Assembly (NCBI RefSeq): GCF_001430825.1
Contig: NZ_CP010535.1
Span: 248,001-312,000 of the forward strand
Source: Sediminicola sp. YIK13
GTDB lineage: Bacteria; Bacteroidota; Bacteroidia; Flavobacteriales; Flavobacteriaceae
Direction of reading: 5' to 3'
DNA length: 64,000 nucleotides
Shown piece by piece: positions 27,088-36,525 of the stretch. The notes under the pieces were generated by a model. The model had not been told where the DNA came from and made no database searches. It saw nothing but the letters and a program-made list of their open reading frames with translations. The stretch's first letter is position 1. Every line of letters starts with the position of its first letter. Both the position numbers and the translations under genes were made by a program.

Positions 27088-27938
27088 GGTGCCTCCTATC
27101 CATACTACTCATTCTCTTGGCGCTACCAAGCGCTGCACAAATCATACATCCTAAAGCCAGTCCTTTTTCCCTAGTGGAGCAGGAGGTCGGCCTATCTATA
27201 ATTTCCGTAGCTTATTCACGTCCTGGCGTTAGGGGGAGGACCATTTTTGGTCACCTCGTACCCTATGACCGTATTTGGCGGGTTGGGGCCAATGAGTCCA
27301 CCAAGATCACCTTGGATACGGACATGAAAGTCCTTGGCAATTCCTTGGCCAAAGGAACCTATGCCCTTTATGCTTTTCCACAGGAGGACAAATGGGAAAT
27401 AGTATTTCATACCAATACTACCCACTGGGGCGATGGCAGAACGGACTATGACCCTTCGGAAGATGCGCTAAGGGTAACCGTCATCCCCGAAAGAATCCCT
27501 TATTTCCAAGAGAATTTTTTAATCACTTTTGATGCGATGACCCATAACAGTGTGGAAATGATCTGGATTTGGGAGCAGACCAAAGTTGTGATTCCAATGA
27601 CAGTGGATACCCATGGTGCCATGCTCAGTGAAATCAACAAACAACTACAAGAGAATCCAACGGCACAAACCTATTATGAAGCAGCTCGTTATTATCAGGA
27701 ACAGGGCATGGAGCATCCCTTGGCCCTCGAATATCTGAATAAGGCCATTACCCTAGGAGGCGACACCTATTATTTTTACAGGGTAAAATCTTTGGTTGAG
27801 GCCGCTTTGCTCGATTATAGGTCGGCTATAAAATCTGCCCAAAAATCCATGAAATTAGCAGGGTTTGAAGGGAAGGATGAGTTTGTCCGGATAAACCAGG
27901 AGAATATTAAGAATTGGAATACATTAATTAAAAACTAG
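27084..27938 (+). CDS. DUF2911 family secreted protein
   Basis: 284 residues. A signal peptide (RCLLSILLILLALPSAAQ) is followed by the DUF2911 domain: ASPFSLVEQEVGLSIISVAYSRPGVRGRTIFG, RVGANESTKITLDTD, then LAKGTYALYAFP. The C-terminal ~90 residues are helical, with tetratricopeptide-like repeats (ALEYLNKAITLGGDTYYFYRVKSLVEAALLDYRSAIKSA). The start is TTG at 27084, overlapping the ftsY stop (TTGA); an in-frame TAA at 27078 rules out anything upstream. The function is unknown. Confidence 0.85.
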   Translation: MRCLLSILLILLALPSAAQIIHPKASPFSLVEQEVGLSIISVAYSRPGVRGRTIFGHLVPYDRIWRVGANESTKITLDTDMKVLGNSLAKGTYALYAFPQEDKWEIVFHTNTTHWGDGRTDYDPSEDALRVTVIPERIPYFQENFLITFDAMTHNSVEMIWIWEQTKVVIPMTVDTHGAMLSEINKQLQENPTAQTYYEAARYYQEQGMEHPLALEYLNKAITLGGDTYYFYRVKSLVEAALLDYRSAIKSAQKSMKLAGFEGKDEFVRINQENIKNWNTLIKN

Positions 27939-27943
27939 CACTT

Positions 27944-29626
27944 ATGAAAAGACTCTTTATTTTGGTATTGGCACTAGTAGCCTTGGGATTTACGTCATGT
28001 AAGCAGAAACAAGAAAAGACCCCCGAGCCTGTAGTGCTTTGGGAGGCCTATAATGATTCCGCCGAAGTAGCAGCCAACGCAGATCATGAGATAGGGAGAA
28101 TGCGGTACAAGCTGATCCAATCCAAAGTGCTGGACAAAAATGAGGTGTTTTTGCCGCTCTATGATGAAGTTTCCAAGTTTTCCGATACCGAATACGAAAG
28201 TCTCAAACCCTTGGTCATGGAACAGGATATCCCCACCTTGCAAACACATATCAGGGAGGGCAAACTGAGTTATGAAAAGTTGGTGCTTTTCTATCTGAAA
28301 AGAATTTATAAATACGAGCTTGATAATACCACTACATTGAATACGGTCTTGGCCTTGAACCAGGATGTTGTTGCTGAAGCCCGTAAAATGGACGAGTTCC
28401 TCAAAAAATATCCAAACGAAAAACACCATCCCATTTATGGCATGCCCATCTTATTGAAGGACAATATCAATACCAAGGGGATGAAGACTACGGCAGGATC
28501 TATTGCTTTGATGGACAATGAGACCGATGATGCTTTTATCGTGCAACAATTAAAGAAGAACGGTGCCCTTATTTTAGGAAAGGTCAACCTAAGTGAGTGG
28601 GCCTATTTCCTTTGCTCAGGTTGCCCTGTAGGCTACAGTGCCGTTGGGGGTCAGACCCTGAACCCATATGGAAGAAAAGTCTTTGAAACCGGTGGGTCCA
28701 GTGCAGGGAGTGGTACTTCTGTTGCTGCCAACTATGCGGTAGCGGCAGTGGGGACTGAAACTTCTGGTTCTATTTTATCCCCTTCCAGTCAAAATTCTGT
28801 CGTGGGCTTAAAACCTACTATTGGCCTTTTGAGCCGTACGGGGATCGTTCCTATTTCCAGCACCCTGGATACTCCTGGTCCTATGACCAAAAACGTAGTA
28901 GACAATGCCGTTTTATTATCGGCCATGTTGGGGAAAGATCCAGCGGATATGAAATCCGTTGCGGCTACTGCCGATTACATGAATGCGGTTACCAATAATT
29001 CCCTTAAAGGGAAGCGCTTGGGGGTGTTCTCTAACCTTATGGAAGAAAATGAGATTTATAAGAATACGGTGGAGAAGCTAAAAAGTCTTGGGGCCGAAAT
29101 TGTGGTTTTTACCCCGCCAACAGTTCAAATGGAAGGCTTCTTGAGTATTTTGAACATTGATATGAGGAACGACTTACCGAACTATCTGAACACCCAAGTA
29201 AGAAACAAGGACGCCGTAAAAATTGGCAGTATTCAGGATGCCATCGCCTTCAACAACATGGATTCTTTGGTGCGTATTCCTTACGGGCAGGCCCTGTTTG
29301 AAGGGATTGTGGCAGATTCTACCACTGCTGAAGGCTTGGAAGAAATAAAAAATAGATTGGAAAAAACAGGAAGGGCCTTTTTTGATACGGCCTTGGATTC
29401 CAAAAATTTGGATGCTATTCTTTCCATCAACAATTATCATGCAGGTTATGCCGCAGTGGCCAAATATCCGGCCTTAACGGTCCCAATGGGTTATAAGGAA
29501 ACGGGAGAGCCCATTAGCCTTACCTTCATAGGTAAATCTTTCCAAGAGGATAAATTACTGGAACTGGGTCGCGCTTTTGAAGTGGGTACCAAAGTCCGTA
29601 AAACACCGGAGGCTTTTAAAAACTAG
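27944..29626 (+). CDS. Amidase family lipoprotein
   Basis: 560 residues. Lipoprotein signal peptide with Cys19 in GFTSCKQK. The amidase-signature triad is present: Lys in PILLKDNINTKG (about 167), cis-Ser and Ser nucleophile in the GGSSAGSGTSVAANY segment (about 246-260). The closest type is peptide or indoleacetamide-like amidases; the substrate is unknown. It is anchored in the envelope and follows the DUF2911 gene by 5 bp, likely the same transcript. Confidence 0.92.
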   Translation: MKRLFILVLALVALGFTSCKQKQEKTPEPVVLWEAYNDSAEVAANADHEIGRMRYKLIQSKVLDKNEVFLPLYDEVSKFSDTEYESLKPLVMEQDIPTLQTHIREGKLSYEKLVLFYLKRIYKYELDNTTTLNTVLALNQDVVAEARKMDEFLKKYPNEKHHPIYGMPILLKDNINTKGMKTTAGSIALMDNETDDAFIVQQLKKNGALILGKVNLSEWAYFLCSGCPVGYSAVGGQTLNPYGRKVFETGGSSAGSGTSVAANYAVAAVGTETSGSILSPSSQNSVVGLKPTIGLLSRTGIVPISSTLDTPGPMTKNVVDNAVLLSAMLGKDPADMKSVAATADYMNAVTNNSLKGKRLGVFSNLMEENEIYKNTVEKLKSLGAEIVVFTPPTVQMEGFLSILNIDMRNDLPNYLNTQVRNKDAVKIGSIQDAIAFNNMDSLVRIPYGQALFEGIVADSTTAEGLEEIKNRLEKTGRAFFDTALDSKNLDAILSINNYHAGYAAVAKYPALTVPMGYKETGEPISLTFIGKSFQEDKLLELGRAFEVGTKVRKTPEAFKN

Positions 29627-29638
29627 TACGGGATATTC

Positions 29639-30766
29639 CTATTCCATTAGGGCATTGATTTGGGTCCAAATTTCGCAATCGAAGGAGGTGGGCCCCAATT
29701 CAGTGTTATTGGCGGCATCCCCCATACGAACAATAACCAATCCCATACTGGGAACCACATATAATTTTTGGTCATTGGCACCCAAACCGGCAATAAGGTC
29801 GTCCGGGGCATTGGGTATTAATTTTCCTTTAAAGGAGTCTTCGGATCCCGGGACTCTATAATTGTCTTTTCCATTGATCCACCACAAATACCCATAGGCA
29901 GGGTTCAATTCTTGTGTTGTAGAGGTCATGGCCCCAAAATAGGCCTTGTCTGTCATGATGGGAGTTTCATCCCATGTGCCTTCATTCAGATTCAATAACC
30001 CAAAGCGGGCCATACTCCTTGCCGTACTAAAATACAGATTCAGGTAGCCTGTCTTTATCCAGGATCCTTGCATCCCTATTCTGTCCCTAATTTTAGCATT
30101 GAAATAGGCCTTAAAATCCTGCTGTACCGCTCCCGTAATAATATTGTCCATAAGGGTATAAGGGGCATTGTGGTAATACCAGAAGGTATCCGGTTCATTT
30201 TTATACAAGAGACATTCCTTATCGGTGCAAAAATTATTGGCCACAGTATAATCTAGGCCCGAGGTCATGGTCAGGTGGTTTTTTACAGTGATCCGAGCTT
30301 CCTGCTCCGGAGTTAGGCTACTCCATCCCACGCCCATATATTCGTTGGAGGCAGCATCCAAGGATAGGAATCCTTCCTCTTGGGCCAAACCGGCGGTAAA
30401 AGCGGTTAATGTTTTGGCAGCCGAATTCCAAGTGTGGTTCTGGGATGCAGAAAATCCATTGAAATACTGTTCCAGGACGATCTTACCATCTTTTAGAATG
30501 ATAAAAGCCTTGGTGTTGTTTTCTTCCAAAAAGGTATACAAAGGAGCAACTACGCTCTCGTTCCATTCTAGGGATTCCAAGGTTGCGATGTCCCATGTAT
30601 CACTGTTCATAGGTGGAAAATAGAGACTGTGTGTTTCAGGTTCCGGTTCCGGGATGGGGATGGGAGCAGGCTCTGTAATAGGATCTAGTTCGGGTTCCGT
30701 GTCCTTGGAACAACTCACAAAAGTGAGGAGGGTGCACAAAAAAAGCAGTAACGTTTTGGTTTTCAT
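29639..30766 (-). CDS. Beta-lactamase family serine hydrolase lipoprotein
   Basis: 375 residues. Signal peptide with lipobox (LLTFVSCSKD), then a Pro/Glu-rich linker (about 24-45, PITEPAPIPIPEPEPE) and a class-C-like serine hydrolase domain. The nucleophile motif SAAK is in TWNSAAKTLTAFTAG at about 123, and TSGLDYTVANN follows. Typical members are esterases or D-aminopeptidases. It is convergent with the amidase gene, with 12 bp between the stops. Confidence 0.9.
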   Translation of the reverse strand: MKTKTLLLFLCTLLTFVSCSKDTEPELDPITEPAPIPIPEPEPETHSLYFPPMNSDTWDIATLESLEWNESVVAPLYTFLEENNTKAFIILKDGKIVLEQYFNGFSASQNHTWNSAAKTLTAFTAGLAQEEGFLSLDAASNEYMGVGWSSLTPEQEARITVKNHLTMTSGLDYTVANNFCTDKECLLYKNEPDTFWYYHNAPYTLMDNIITGAVQQDFKAYFNAKIRDRIGMQGSWIKTGYLNLYFSTARSMARFGLLNLNEGTWDETPIMTDKAYFGAMTSTTQELNPAYGYLWWINGKDNYRVPGSEDSFKGKLIPNAPDDLIAGLGANDQKLYVVPSMGLVIVRMGDAANNTELGPTSFDCEIWTQINALME

Positions 30767-30864
30767 GGCTGTAGGTTTTTATTTCAATAGGTAGTCTGGG
30801 TATATATAATAACGCAGAAACGTTAATATTAGTCTTATTTTGATGCCATTCTTTTATCAAATCG

Positions 30865-30872
30865 TACTTTTG
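30865..30872 (+). promoter_or_regulatory. -7 box of rimO
   Basis: TACTTTTG lies 19 bp before the rimO ATG at 30892. Confidence 0.6.
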
Positions 30873-30891
30873 CACCCTATTTAGAAAAAAC

Positions 30892-32193
30892 ATGCGGACA
30901 AAAACACTTAAAAAGAATAAAATCAACGTAGTAACCCTAGGGTGTTCCAAAAATGTGTACGATTCAGAAGTACTTATGGGACAGTTGCGTGCCAACGATA
31001 AAGAGGTGGTACATGAAGAGGAGGGGAATGTTGTTGTCATCAACACCTGTGGTTTTATTGCCAATGCCAAAGAGGAGAGTGTAAACACCATTTTGGAATA
31101 TGTGCAAAAAAAAGAAGCCGGACTAGTTGATAAGGTTTTTGTGACCGGATGTTTAAGTGAGCGCTATAAGCCAGACTTACAAAAAGAGATTCCCAATGTG
31201 GACGAATATTTTGGGACCAGTGATCTACCCAATCTATTGAAGGCTCTTGGAGCCGATTATAAGCATGAGCTGATCGGGGAACGATTGACGACCACCCCTA
31301 AAAATTATGCCTATTTAAAAATAGCCGAAGGTTGTGACCGACCTTGTTCCTTCTGTGCCATTCCCCTGATGCGTGGAAAGCACAAGAGTACCCCTATTGA
31401 AGACCTTGTTCAGGAAGCTGAGAAATTGGCTGCCAAAGGGGTGAAGGAATTGGTATTGATCGCCCAGGATTTAACCTATTATGGGTTGGATCTTTACAAA
31501 AAGAGAAACTTGGCAGAGCTGTTGAAGGAACTGGTAAAAGTTGAGGGGATCGAATGGATCCGTTTGCACTATGCCTTCCCTACAGGGTTCCCAATGGATG
31601 TATTGGATGTGATGAACCAGGAGCCAAAAGTATGCAACTACTTGGATATTCCTTTGCAACATATCGCGGATCCTATCCTGAAAAGTATGCGTCGTGGGAC
31701 CACTAAGGCCAAAACGACCCAATTGTTACAGGATTTCAGGGCTACCGTACCAGAAATGACCATCCGTACCACCTTGATCGTGGGATATCCTGGGGAAACC
31801 GAAGAGGACTTCCAGACCTTAAAAAGTTGGGTAGAAGAAATGCGTTTTGAACGTTTGGGATGTTTCACCTATAGCCATGAGGAAAATACACATGCCTACA
31901 ATTTGGAGGACGATGTGCCAGAAGATGTAAAATTGGAACGCGCTGCCGAGATTATGGAGCTACAGTCCCAGATCTCTTGGGAGCTGAACCAGGAAAAAGT
32001 AGGACAGACCTTCCGTTGCATTATCGACCGTAAAGAGGGACCTTACTTTGTAGGTCGTACCGAGTTCGATTCTCCGGATGTGGACAATGAGGTACTTATA
32101 GATGCTGCGAAACACTACGTAAAAATAGGGGAGTTCACCAATGTGAAAATTACCGAAGCGGCAGATTTTGACCTGTACGGCGAACCTGTGTAA
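30892..32193 (+). CDS. rimO: Ribosomal protein S12 methylthiotransferase RimO
   Basis: 433 residues. The three cysteines of the N-terminal UPF0004 domain are in TLGCSKN, NTCGFIANA and VTGCLSERYKPDL. The radical-SAM cluster is CDRPCSFC, and a TRAM domain ends the protein. It methylthiolates Asp of uS12 using two 4Fe-4S clusters. Its 3' end overlaps the convergent EamA gene by 44 bp. Confidence 0.96.
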   Translation: MRTKTLKKNKINVVTLGCSKNVYDSEVLMGQLRANDKEVVHEEEGNVVVINTCGFIANAKEESVNTILEYVQKKEAGLVDKVFVTGCLSERYKPDLQKEIPNVDEYFGTSDLPNLLKALGADYKHELIGERLTTTPKNYAYLKIAEGCDRPCSFCAIPLMRGKHKSTPIEDLVQEAEKLAAKGVKELVLIAQDLTYYGLDLYKKRNLAELLKELVKVEGIEWIRLHYAFPTGFPMDVLDVMNQEPKVCNYLDIPLQHIADPILKSMRRGTTKAKTTQLLQDFRATVPEMTIRTTLIVGYPGETEEDFQTLKSWVEEMRFERLGCFTYSHEENTHAYNLEDDVPEDVKLERAAEIMELQSQISWELNQEKVGQTFRCIIDRKEGPYFVGRTEFDSPDVDNEVLIDAAKHYVKIGEFTNVKITEAADFDLYGEPV

Positions 32194-33106
32194 CATTGGA
32201 TTTACGTTTATGCCGCATTTTTAATAAAGGGAGCCAGTGGCTCCTTTTTATTGTTATAGGCTTATTGTAGAAGGTAATTCGGATTCCAAAAAGGAGAACA
32301 ATCCCTCCCAAGATCATCTGTAGGGTAATAATCTCATCCAAAAAGACCCACGCCAAAAAAGCGGTCAACAAAGCCTGACTCAACATGGCCAAAGACACAC
32401 GGGTGGTTCTCATATATTGCAGGGCATAGCTCACCATCAACCAGGCCAATAATTGGCATACCACTGCCTGTAAGGAGAGTACCATCCAGCCCATCGTGGA
32501 GAACCCGCCAAAAGGCTCGCCCCACGCCAAGCTCATAATCCCTAAAAAGACGGAGGAGGCCATTAGGCTGTAGGTCATAAAGGTAACAATGGAGATCTTG
32601 GCGAGTACTTCCTTGCTTATCAGGAGGTAGGCCGAATAAAAGACGCCAGATAAGACTCCACAAATAAATCCGATATCAAAGGAAAGGGAGGCAAACACCT
32701 CAAAACCTACCAGGGCAACCATCCCTAGAAGGGAAATGAGGGTGCCAATCCAGAAATTCTTGGTGGGTTTGTTCGTTAAAAACAAAAAGGTGGCAACGCC
32801 CACCCATACCGGGGAAAGGTTTGTCAGTAGCGATGCCTGTGTAGCAGTGGATTCCAGGATAGCGATATTCCATGCTGCCACATCCGATCCAAATAAGATG
32901 CCGCCCAAGGCAGTTAACAGCAGTATTTTTGTTGAGGGCATGCCCAACTGTTTGGTATACCATGCATAGGGCAGAATAAGCACAAGGGCTATGGCCATGC
33001 GGTAGAAGGCCGAGATCAAACCGGGGGCCAGTTCCATCTTTATCAAAAGCGGAAAAACGGATACACAGAGTATTCCTATGACTAAGGCTAATCTTGGCTT
33101 GTTCAT
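32150..33106 (-). CDS. EamA/DMT family transporter
   Basis: 318 residues, ten predicted membrane helices arranged as two EamA repeats (about 5-135 and 150-285), with LGGILFGSDVAAWNIAILESTATQASLLTNLSPVWVGVATF typical of the first. It is a drug/metabolite exporter of unknown substrate. After the last helix (GIRITFYNK) the frame continues for about 35 basic residues through the rimO terminator and into the end of rimO. That tail is unusual and may reflect loss of the original stop codon. Confidence 0.9.
   Translation of the reverse strand: MNKPRLALVIGILCVSVFPLLIKMELAPGLISAFYRMAIALVLILPYAWYTKQLGMPSTKILLLTALGGILFGSDVAAWNIAILESTATQASLLTNLSPVWVGVATFLFLTNKPTKNFWIGTLISLLGMVALVGFEVFASLSFDIGFICGVLSGVFYSAYLLISKEVLAKISIVTFMTYSLMASSVFLGIMSLAWGEPFGGFSTMGWMVLSLQAVVCQLLAWLMVSYALQYMRTTRVSLAMLSQALLTAFLAWVFLDEIITLQMILGGIVLLFGIRITFYNKPITIKRSHWLPLLKMRHKRKSNVTQVRRTGQNLPLR
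32226..32249 (+). terminator. rimO terminator inside the EamA coding region
   Basis: GGAGCC-AGT-GGCTCC with flanking A and T runs lies 30 bp after the rimO stop. The same bases encode part of the C-terminal tail of the convergent transporter. Confidence 0.7.
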
Positions 33107-33218
33107 GGGCGGTAATAAGCGGCTAATGTAGTAAAAATAGGAATTGGTAAATGCGATTTTTATTGCCTGACGGACTGCATAATAGCATACTATTTCTTTG
33201 TGGTGACCGGCTTTTTTT

Positions 33219-33226
33219 TAGTTTTG
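33219..33226 (+). promoter_or_regulatory. -7 box of the ABC-F gene
   Basis: TAGTTTTG lies 19 bp before the ATG at 33246. Confidence 0.6.
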
Positions 33227-33245
33227 CAGCTCCAAAGAAAAAAGT

Positions 33246-34883
33246 ATGATTTCCGTAGACCAAATTGCAGTAGAATTTAGTGGGGATACACTCTTTAGTG
33301 ACGTGTCCTTCGTGATCAATGAGAATGACAAAATTGCCCTAATGGGGAAGAATGGGGCTGGGAAATCTACCATGATGAAGATCATCGCCGGGGAGCAGAA
33401 GGCCACCCGTGGGCATATCCGTTTTCCCAAGGATGCCGTGATCGCCTACTTGCCACAGCATTTGCTCACCAATGATAACTGCACCGTCTTTGAAGAGGCT
33501 TCCAAGGCCTTCAAGGAAATCTTTGAAATGCGGGACGAAATGGACCGCCTGAACAAGGAACTGGAGACGAGGACCGACTATGAGTCCGACGCCTATATGA
33601 ACATCATAGGCAAAGTGTCCGACCTTGGGGAGAAGTACTACGCTTTGGAAGAGATCAACTATGAGGCCGAAGTGGAAAAGGCCCTGAGGGGACTTGGTTT
33701 TAGAAGAGAAGATTTTGGGAGGCTGACGAGCGAGTTCAGTGGGGGATGGCGTATGCGTATTGAGCTTGCGAAGATCTTGTTGCAAAAGCCGGACTTGATC
33801 CTTTTGGATGAGCCTACCAACCACGTGGATATAGAATCTGTGATCTGGTTGGAAGATTTCTTATTGAACAAGGCCAAGGCCGTTGTGGTCATTTCCCACG
33901 ATAAGACCTTTATTGACAATATCACCAATAGGACCATAGAGGTGACCATGGGCCGTATCTATGATTACAAGGCCAACTATACGCACTACCTGCAATTGCG
34001 GGAAGACAGGCGTGCCCATCAGATTAAGGCATACCAGGAACAGCAAAAATTTATTGCGGACAACCAACAATTTATAGACAGGTTCAAGGGAACCTATTCC
34101 AAGACCAACCAAGTGACCTCGCGGGAGCGTATGTTGGAGAAGTTGCAGATCATTGAGATTGATGAAATAGATACTTCTGCCCTAAAATTACGTTTTCCTC
34201 CTGCTATCCGCTCGGGGGATTATCCCGTAACGGTAAACGGACTGACGAAAAAATATGGGGACCATGTGGTGTTCCAGGATGCCAATATGTCCATCAGTAG
34301 GGGAGAAAAGGTCTCCTTTGTAGGTAGGAACGGGGAAGGAAAATCTACCATGATCAAAGCCATTATGGGCGAGATCGATTTTGAGGGGGAATGTTCCCTT
34401 GGCCATAACGTAAAAGTGGGGTATTTTGCCCAGAACCAAGCATCGCTATTGGACCCAGACCTGACCATCTTCCAGACTGTGGATGAGGTGGCCGAAGGGG
34501 ATATCCGTACCCAGATCAAAAATATCTTGGGGAGGTTTATGTTCGGCGGGGATGATCTGGAGAAAAAGGTAAGCGTCCTCTCCGGAGGGGAAAAAACCCG
34601 ACTGGCGATGGTAAAACTCTTGTTGGAACCGGTAAACCTGTTGATTCTGGATGAGCCTACCAACCATTTGGACCTGAAGTCCAAGGACGTATTGAAAGAA
34701 GCGTTGTTGTCCTTTGATGGTACCCTGATTCTGGTGTCCCACGACCGTGACTTCCTACAAGGCTTGAGCCAAAAGGTATTTGAGTTTAAGGAGAAGAGGG
34801 TGATAGAGCATTTTGAGACCATTGATGCCTTCCTGATCCGTAACCGAATTGAGAATTTAAAGGAGATAGATCTAAAGGCCTAG
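33246..34883 (+). CDS. ABC-F family ATPase (YbiT/EttA-like)
   Basis: 545 residues, two ABC domains in one chain with no membrane segment. Domain 1 has GKNGAGKSTMMK, the signature SGGWRMRIELAK and LILLDEPTNHVD; domain 2 has GRNGEGKSTMIK, LSGGEKTRLAM and LLILDEPTNHLD. The charged linker DRFKGTYSKTNQVTSRERMLEKL between them is the P-site tRNA interaction motif of ABC-F proteins, which relieve stalled ribosomes. The last 60 bp are present again, degenerated, at 36639-36705. Confidence 0.95.
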   Translation: MISVDQIAVEFSGDTLFSDVSFVINENDKIALMGKNGAGKSTMMKIIAGEQKATRGHIRFPKDAVIAYLPQHLLTNDNCTVFEEASKAFKEIFEMRDEMDRLNKELETRTDYESDAYMNIIGKVSDLGEKYYALEEINYEAEVEKALRGLGFRREDFGRLTSEFSGGWRMRIELAKILLQKPDLILLDEPTNHVDIESVIWLEDFLLNKAKAVVVISHDKTFIDNITNRTIEVTMGRIYDYKANYTHYLQLREDRRAHQIKAYQEQQKFIADNQQFIDRFKGTYSKTNQVTSRERMLEKLQIIEIDEIDTSALKLRFPPAIRSGDYPVTVNGLTKKYGDHVVFQDANMSISRGEKVSFVGRNGEGKSTMIKAIMGEIDFEGECSLGHNVKVGYFAQNQASLLDPDLTIFQTVDEVAEGDIRTQIKNILGRFMFGGDDLEKKVSVLSGGEKTRLAMVKLLLEPVNLLILDEPTNHLDLKSKDVLKEALLSFDGTLILVSHDRDFLQGLSQKVFEFKEKRVIEHFETIDAFLIRNRIENLKEIDLKA

Positions 34884-34938
34884 GAGGCACTGCATCCTTT
34901 TTAGTTAATCAACCTTTACGAAGCTGGTGATGGATTTG

Positions 34939-35742
34939 TTAAAAATCCATCACACTGTCCAGCCCTCTTTTAAGGCCTTTAAAAGTACCCACTTTTTCTA
35001 TGGCCAAGAGGGCACCTTGTACATAGGGTTCCGCACTGGCACCAGAATCGTGCCTCAGGGTAAGTTTCTCGTCCTTGAGCCCAAAGATGGCCTCTATGGA
35101 AATAACATGACCGGGAAGTCGCACCGAATGAACCTGCACCCCTTCCAACCGGGCACCCCTACTTTCTTTGATGCCCACAAGATCAGCTTCGGAAACGAAT
35201 AAGGTAGATTCCTGTACGTTCGACAACCGATGTGCCAATTCCCTGGCAGTACCGCTGGGGGAGTCTATTTTGGACTCGTGGGCATAATCTATGAGTTCGT
35301 AATTGGGAATATACTTGGCCGCCATTTCTGAGAATTTTTGCAGCAGTACCACGGTAAGGGCAAAATTCCCTACCGCCAAGACGGAAGCGTTGGCTGCTGT
35401 TGCTGCCTCCCCGATTTTTTTATAGTCCTGCTCCGTGAGGCCAGAGGTGCCTATGACCGTATTGATGCCTTTGTTTAGGGCTGCCAGCACATTTTTCATG
35501 GCACTGTCCGGTTTGGTGTATTCTACCAGCACATCAAATTGTAGTTGCTCCAGGGCAGCATCAATATCCGCAAAAATGGGGATATTCCCTGGACTGAGTT
35601 CCAGGACTTCGGCTAGGTTGTCGCCGGCCTTTTTTCTGGCAATGGCCCCGACCAGTTCAAAACCTGGATGGTTCACCAGCCCTTTGCTCAACGCGGAGCC
35701 CGCCCAACCGGTGGCACCCGCAATACATACTTTGATTGGCAT
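34939..35742 (-). CDS. DapB-like dihydrodipicolinate reductase family protein
   Basis: 267 residues. The nucleotide-binding loop is GATGWAGSAL and the C-terminal domain has the substrate motif SKIDSPSGTA (compare KVDAPSGTA of DapB). In DapB the motif starts HHxxK; here the aligned residues are Ala-His, so one of the two histidines is missing while the Lys remains. NGVT-type cofactor loop IGTSGLTE is present. It is probably a paralogue outside lysine synthesis or a divergent DapB; no lysine genes are nearby. Confidence 0.82.
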   Translation of the reverse strand: MPIKVCIAGATGWAGSALSKGLVNHPGFELVGAIARKKAGDNLAEVLELSPGNIPIFADIDAALEQLQFDVLVEYTKPDSAMKNVLAALNKGINTVIGTSGLTEQDYKKIGEAATAANASVLAVGNFALTVVLLQKFSEMAAKYIPNYELIDYAHESKIDSPSGTARELAHRLSNVQESTLFVSEADLVGIKESRGARLEGVQVHSVRLPGHVISIEAIFGLKDEKLTLRHDSGASAEPYVQGALLAIEKVGTFKGLKRGLDSVMDF

Positions 35743-35759
35743 AATAATGTCTTTTTAAA

Positions 35760-36035
35760 TTAGTACGGATGTTTTTTCCTGAAGAACAGTTGGAACCCAA
35801 TGGGGATCCTGATCCTAATTTTATGGGTTGCTTTATAAATGTTGTACAAATGGTACATATGCAATATGGAAAACAGGAGTCCGGCCACAAAAATAGGGGT
35901 GGCGTCAAAGAGGATTCCATAGACCATATACATGATGTTGGAGGTAAGGTGCCACCATCTAAACGTTTGCATGTTCTTCCTAGAAATTGCAAAGATCCCT
36001 GTTGCCAGGGCCAGATAACCCAATACCTCAATCAT
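35760..36035 (-). CDS. Small membrane protein, CBU_0592/YgjV-like
   Basis: 91 residues from the ATG at 36035 (MIEVLGYLALATG), chosen because it overlaps the MarR stop (ATGATTGA) and upstream starts would reach far into the MarR gene. Three hydrophobic helices at about 4-18, 30-47 and 48-66, then a basic C-terminus (RIRIPIGFQLFFRKKHPY). It resembles small inner-membrane proteins of unknown function. Translation is probably coupled to the MarR regulator upstream. Confidence 0.75.
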   Translation of the reverse strand: MIEVLGYLALATGIFAISRKNMQTFRWWHLTSNIMYMVYGILFDATPIFVAGLLFSILHMYHLYNIYKATHKIRIRIPIGFQLFFRKKHPY

Positions 36036-36513
36036 GGTAATAGTTGTTAAGGGTTCGTTCCTTAAAATTGCTTTCGGCAACTTTTTGTTCCAATTTTTCC
36101 AGAAGGGCCATAAACTGCGGGTTGTCTTCCAGGAGATCGTCTATGGTCTGTATGCCTGCTTTCCAATACGCTTCCAGTTTAGGAAGTTCTTTATGGGCCT
36201 TTTCCGATAATTGCAACTGTTGTTTTCTGCTATCCTCGGCATCTGTTATGGAGGTGATATACCCCTTTTTCTTCATCTTGTTGATGAGTTTGACAATGCC
36301 GGGATGCGACAATTGTAGGGCCTCCGAAATTTCGGTGATGGTGAGGGTGTCGTTCTTTTGAAACAGCAAAAAGATCATGTGCCAATTGGGCTCAATCTCC
36401 AGGCCTTCGGAATTGTAGAAGTCCCTGGTGCTGTAGAGGAGGGAGTCGCTGAGCCGTTTTAGGCGGCTGGTAAGTCCGGAGACCCCTATTTCCATTAAAA
36501 AATCATTTTCCAT
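36028..36513 (-). CDS. MarR family transcriptional regulator
   Basis: 161 residues. The winged helix is clear: LTITEISEALQLSHPGIVKLINKMKKKGYITSITDAEDSRKQQLQLSEKA (about 55-105), with dimerisation helices on both sides. The N-terminus before it is longer than minimal MarR proteins. Two palindromic sites directly upstream (36526-36567) suggest autoregulation. It shares an overlap with the downstream membrane protein gene. Confidence 0.93.
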   Translation of the reverse strand: MENDFLMEIGVSGLTSRLKRLSDSLLYSTRDFYNSEGLEIEPNWHMIFLLFQKNDTLTITEISEALQLSHPGIVKLINKMKKKGYITSITDAEDSRKQQLQLSEKAHKELPKLEAYWKAGIQTIDDLLEDNPQFMALLEKLEQKVAESNFKERTLNNYYHD

Positions 36514-36525
36514 ATCCTAATATAC

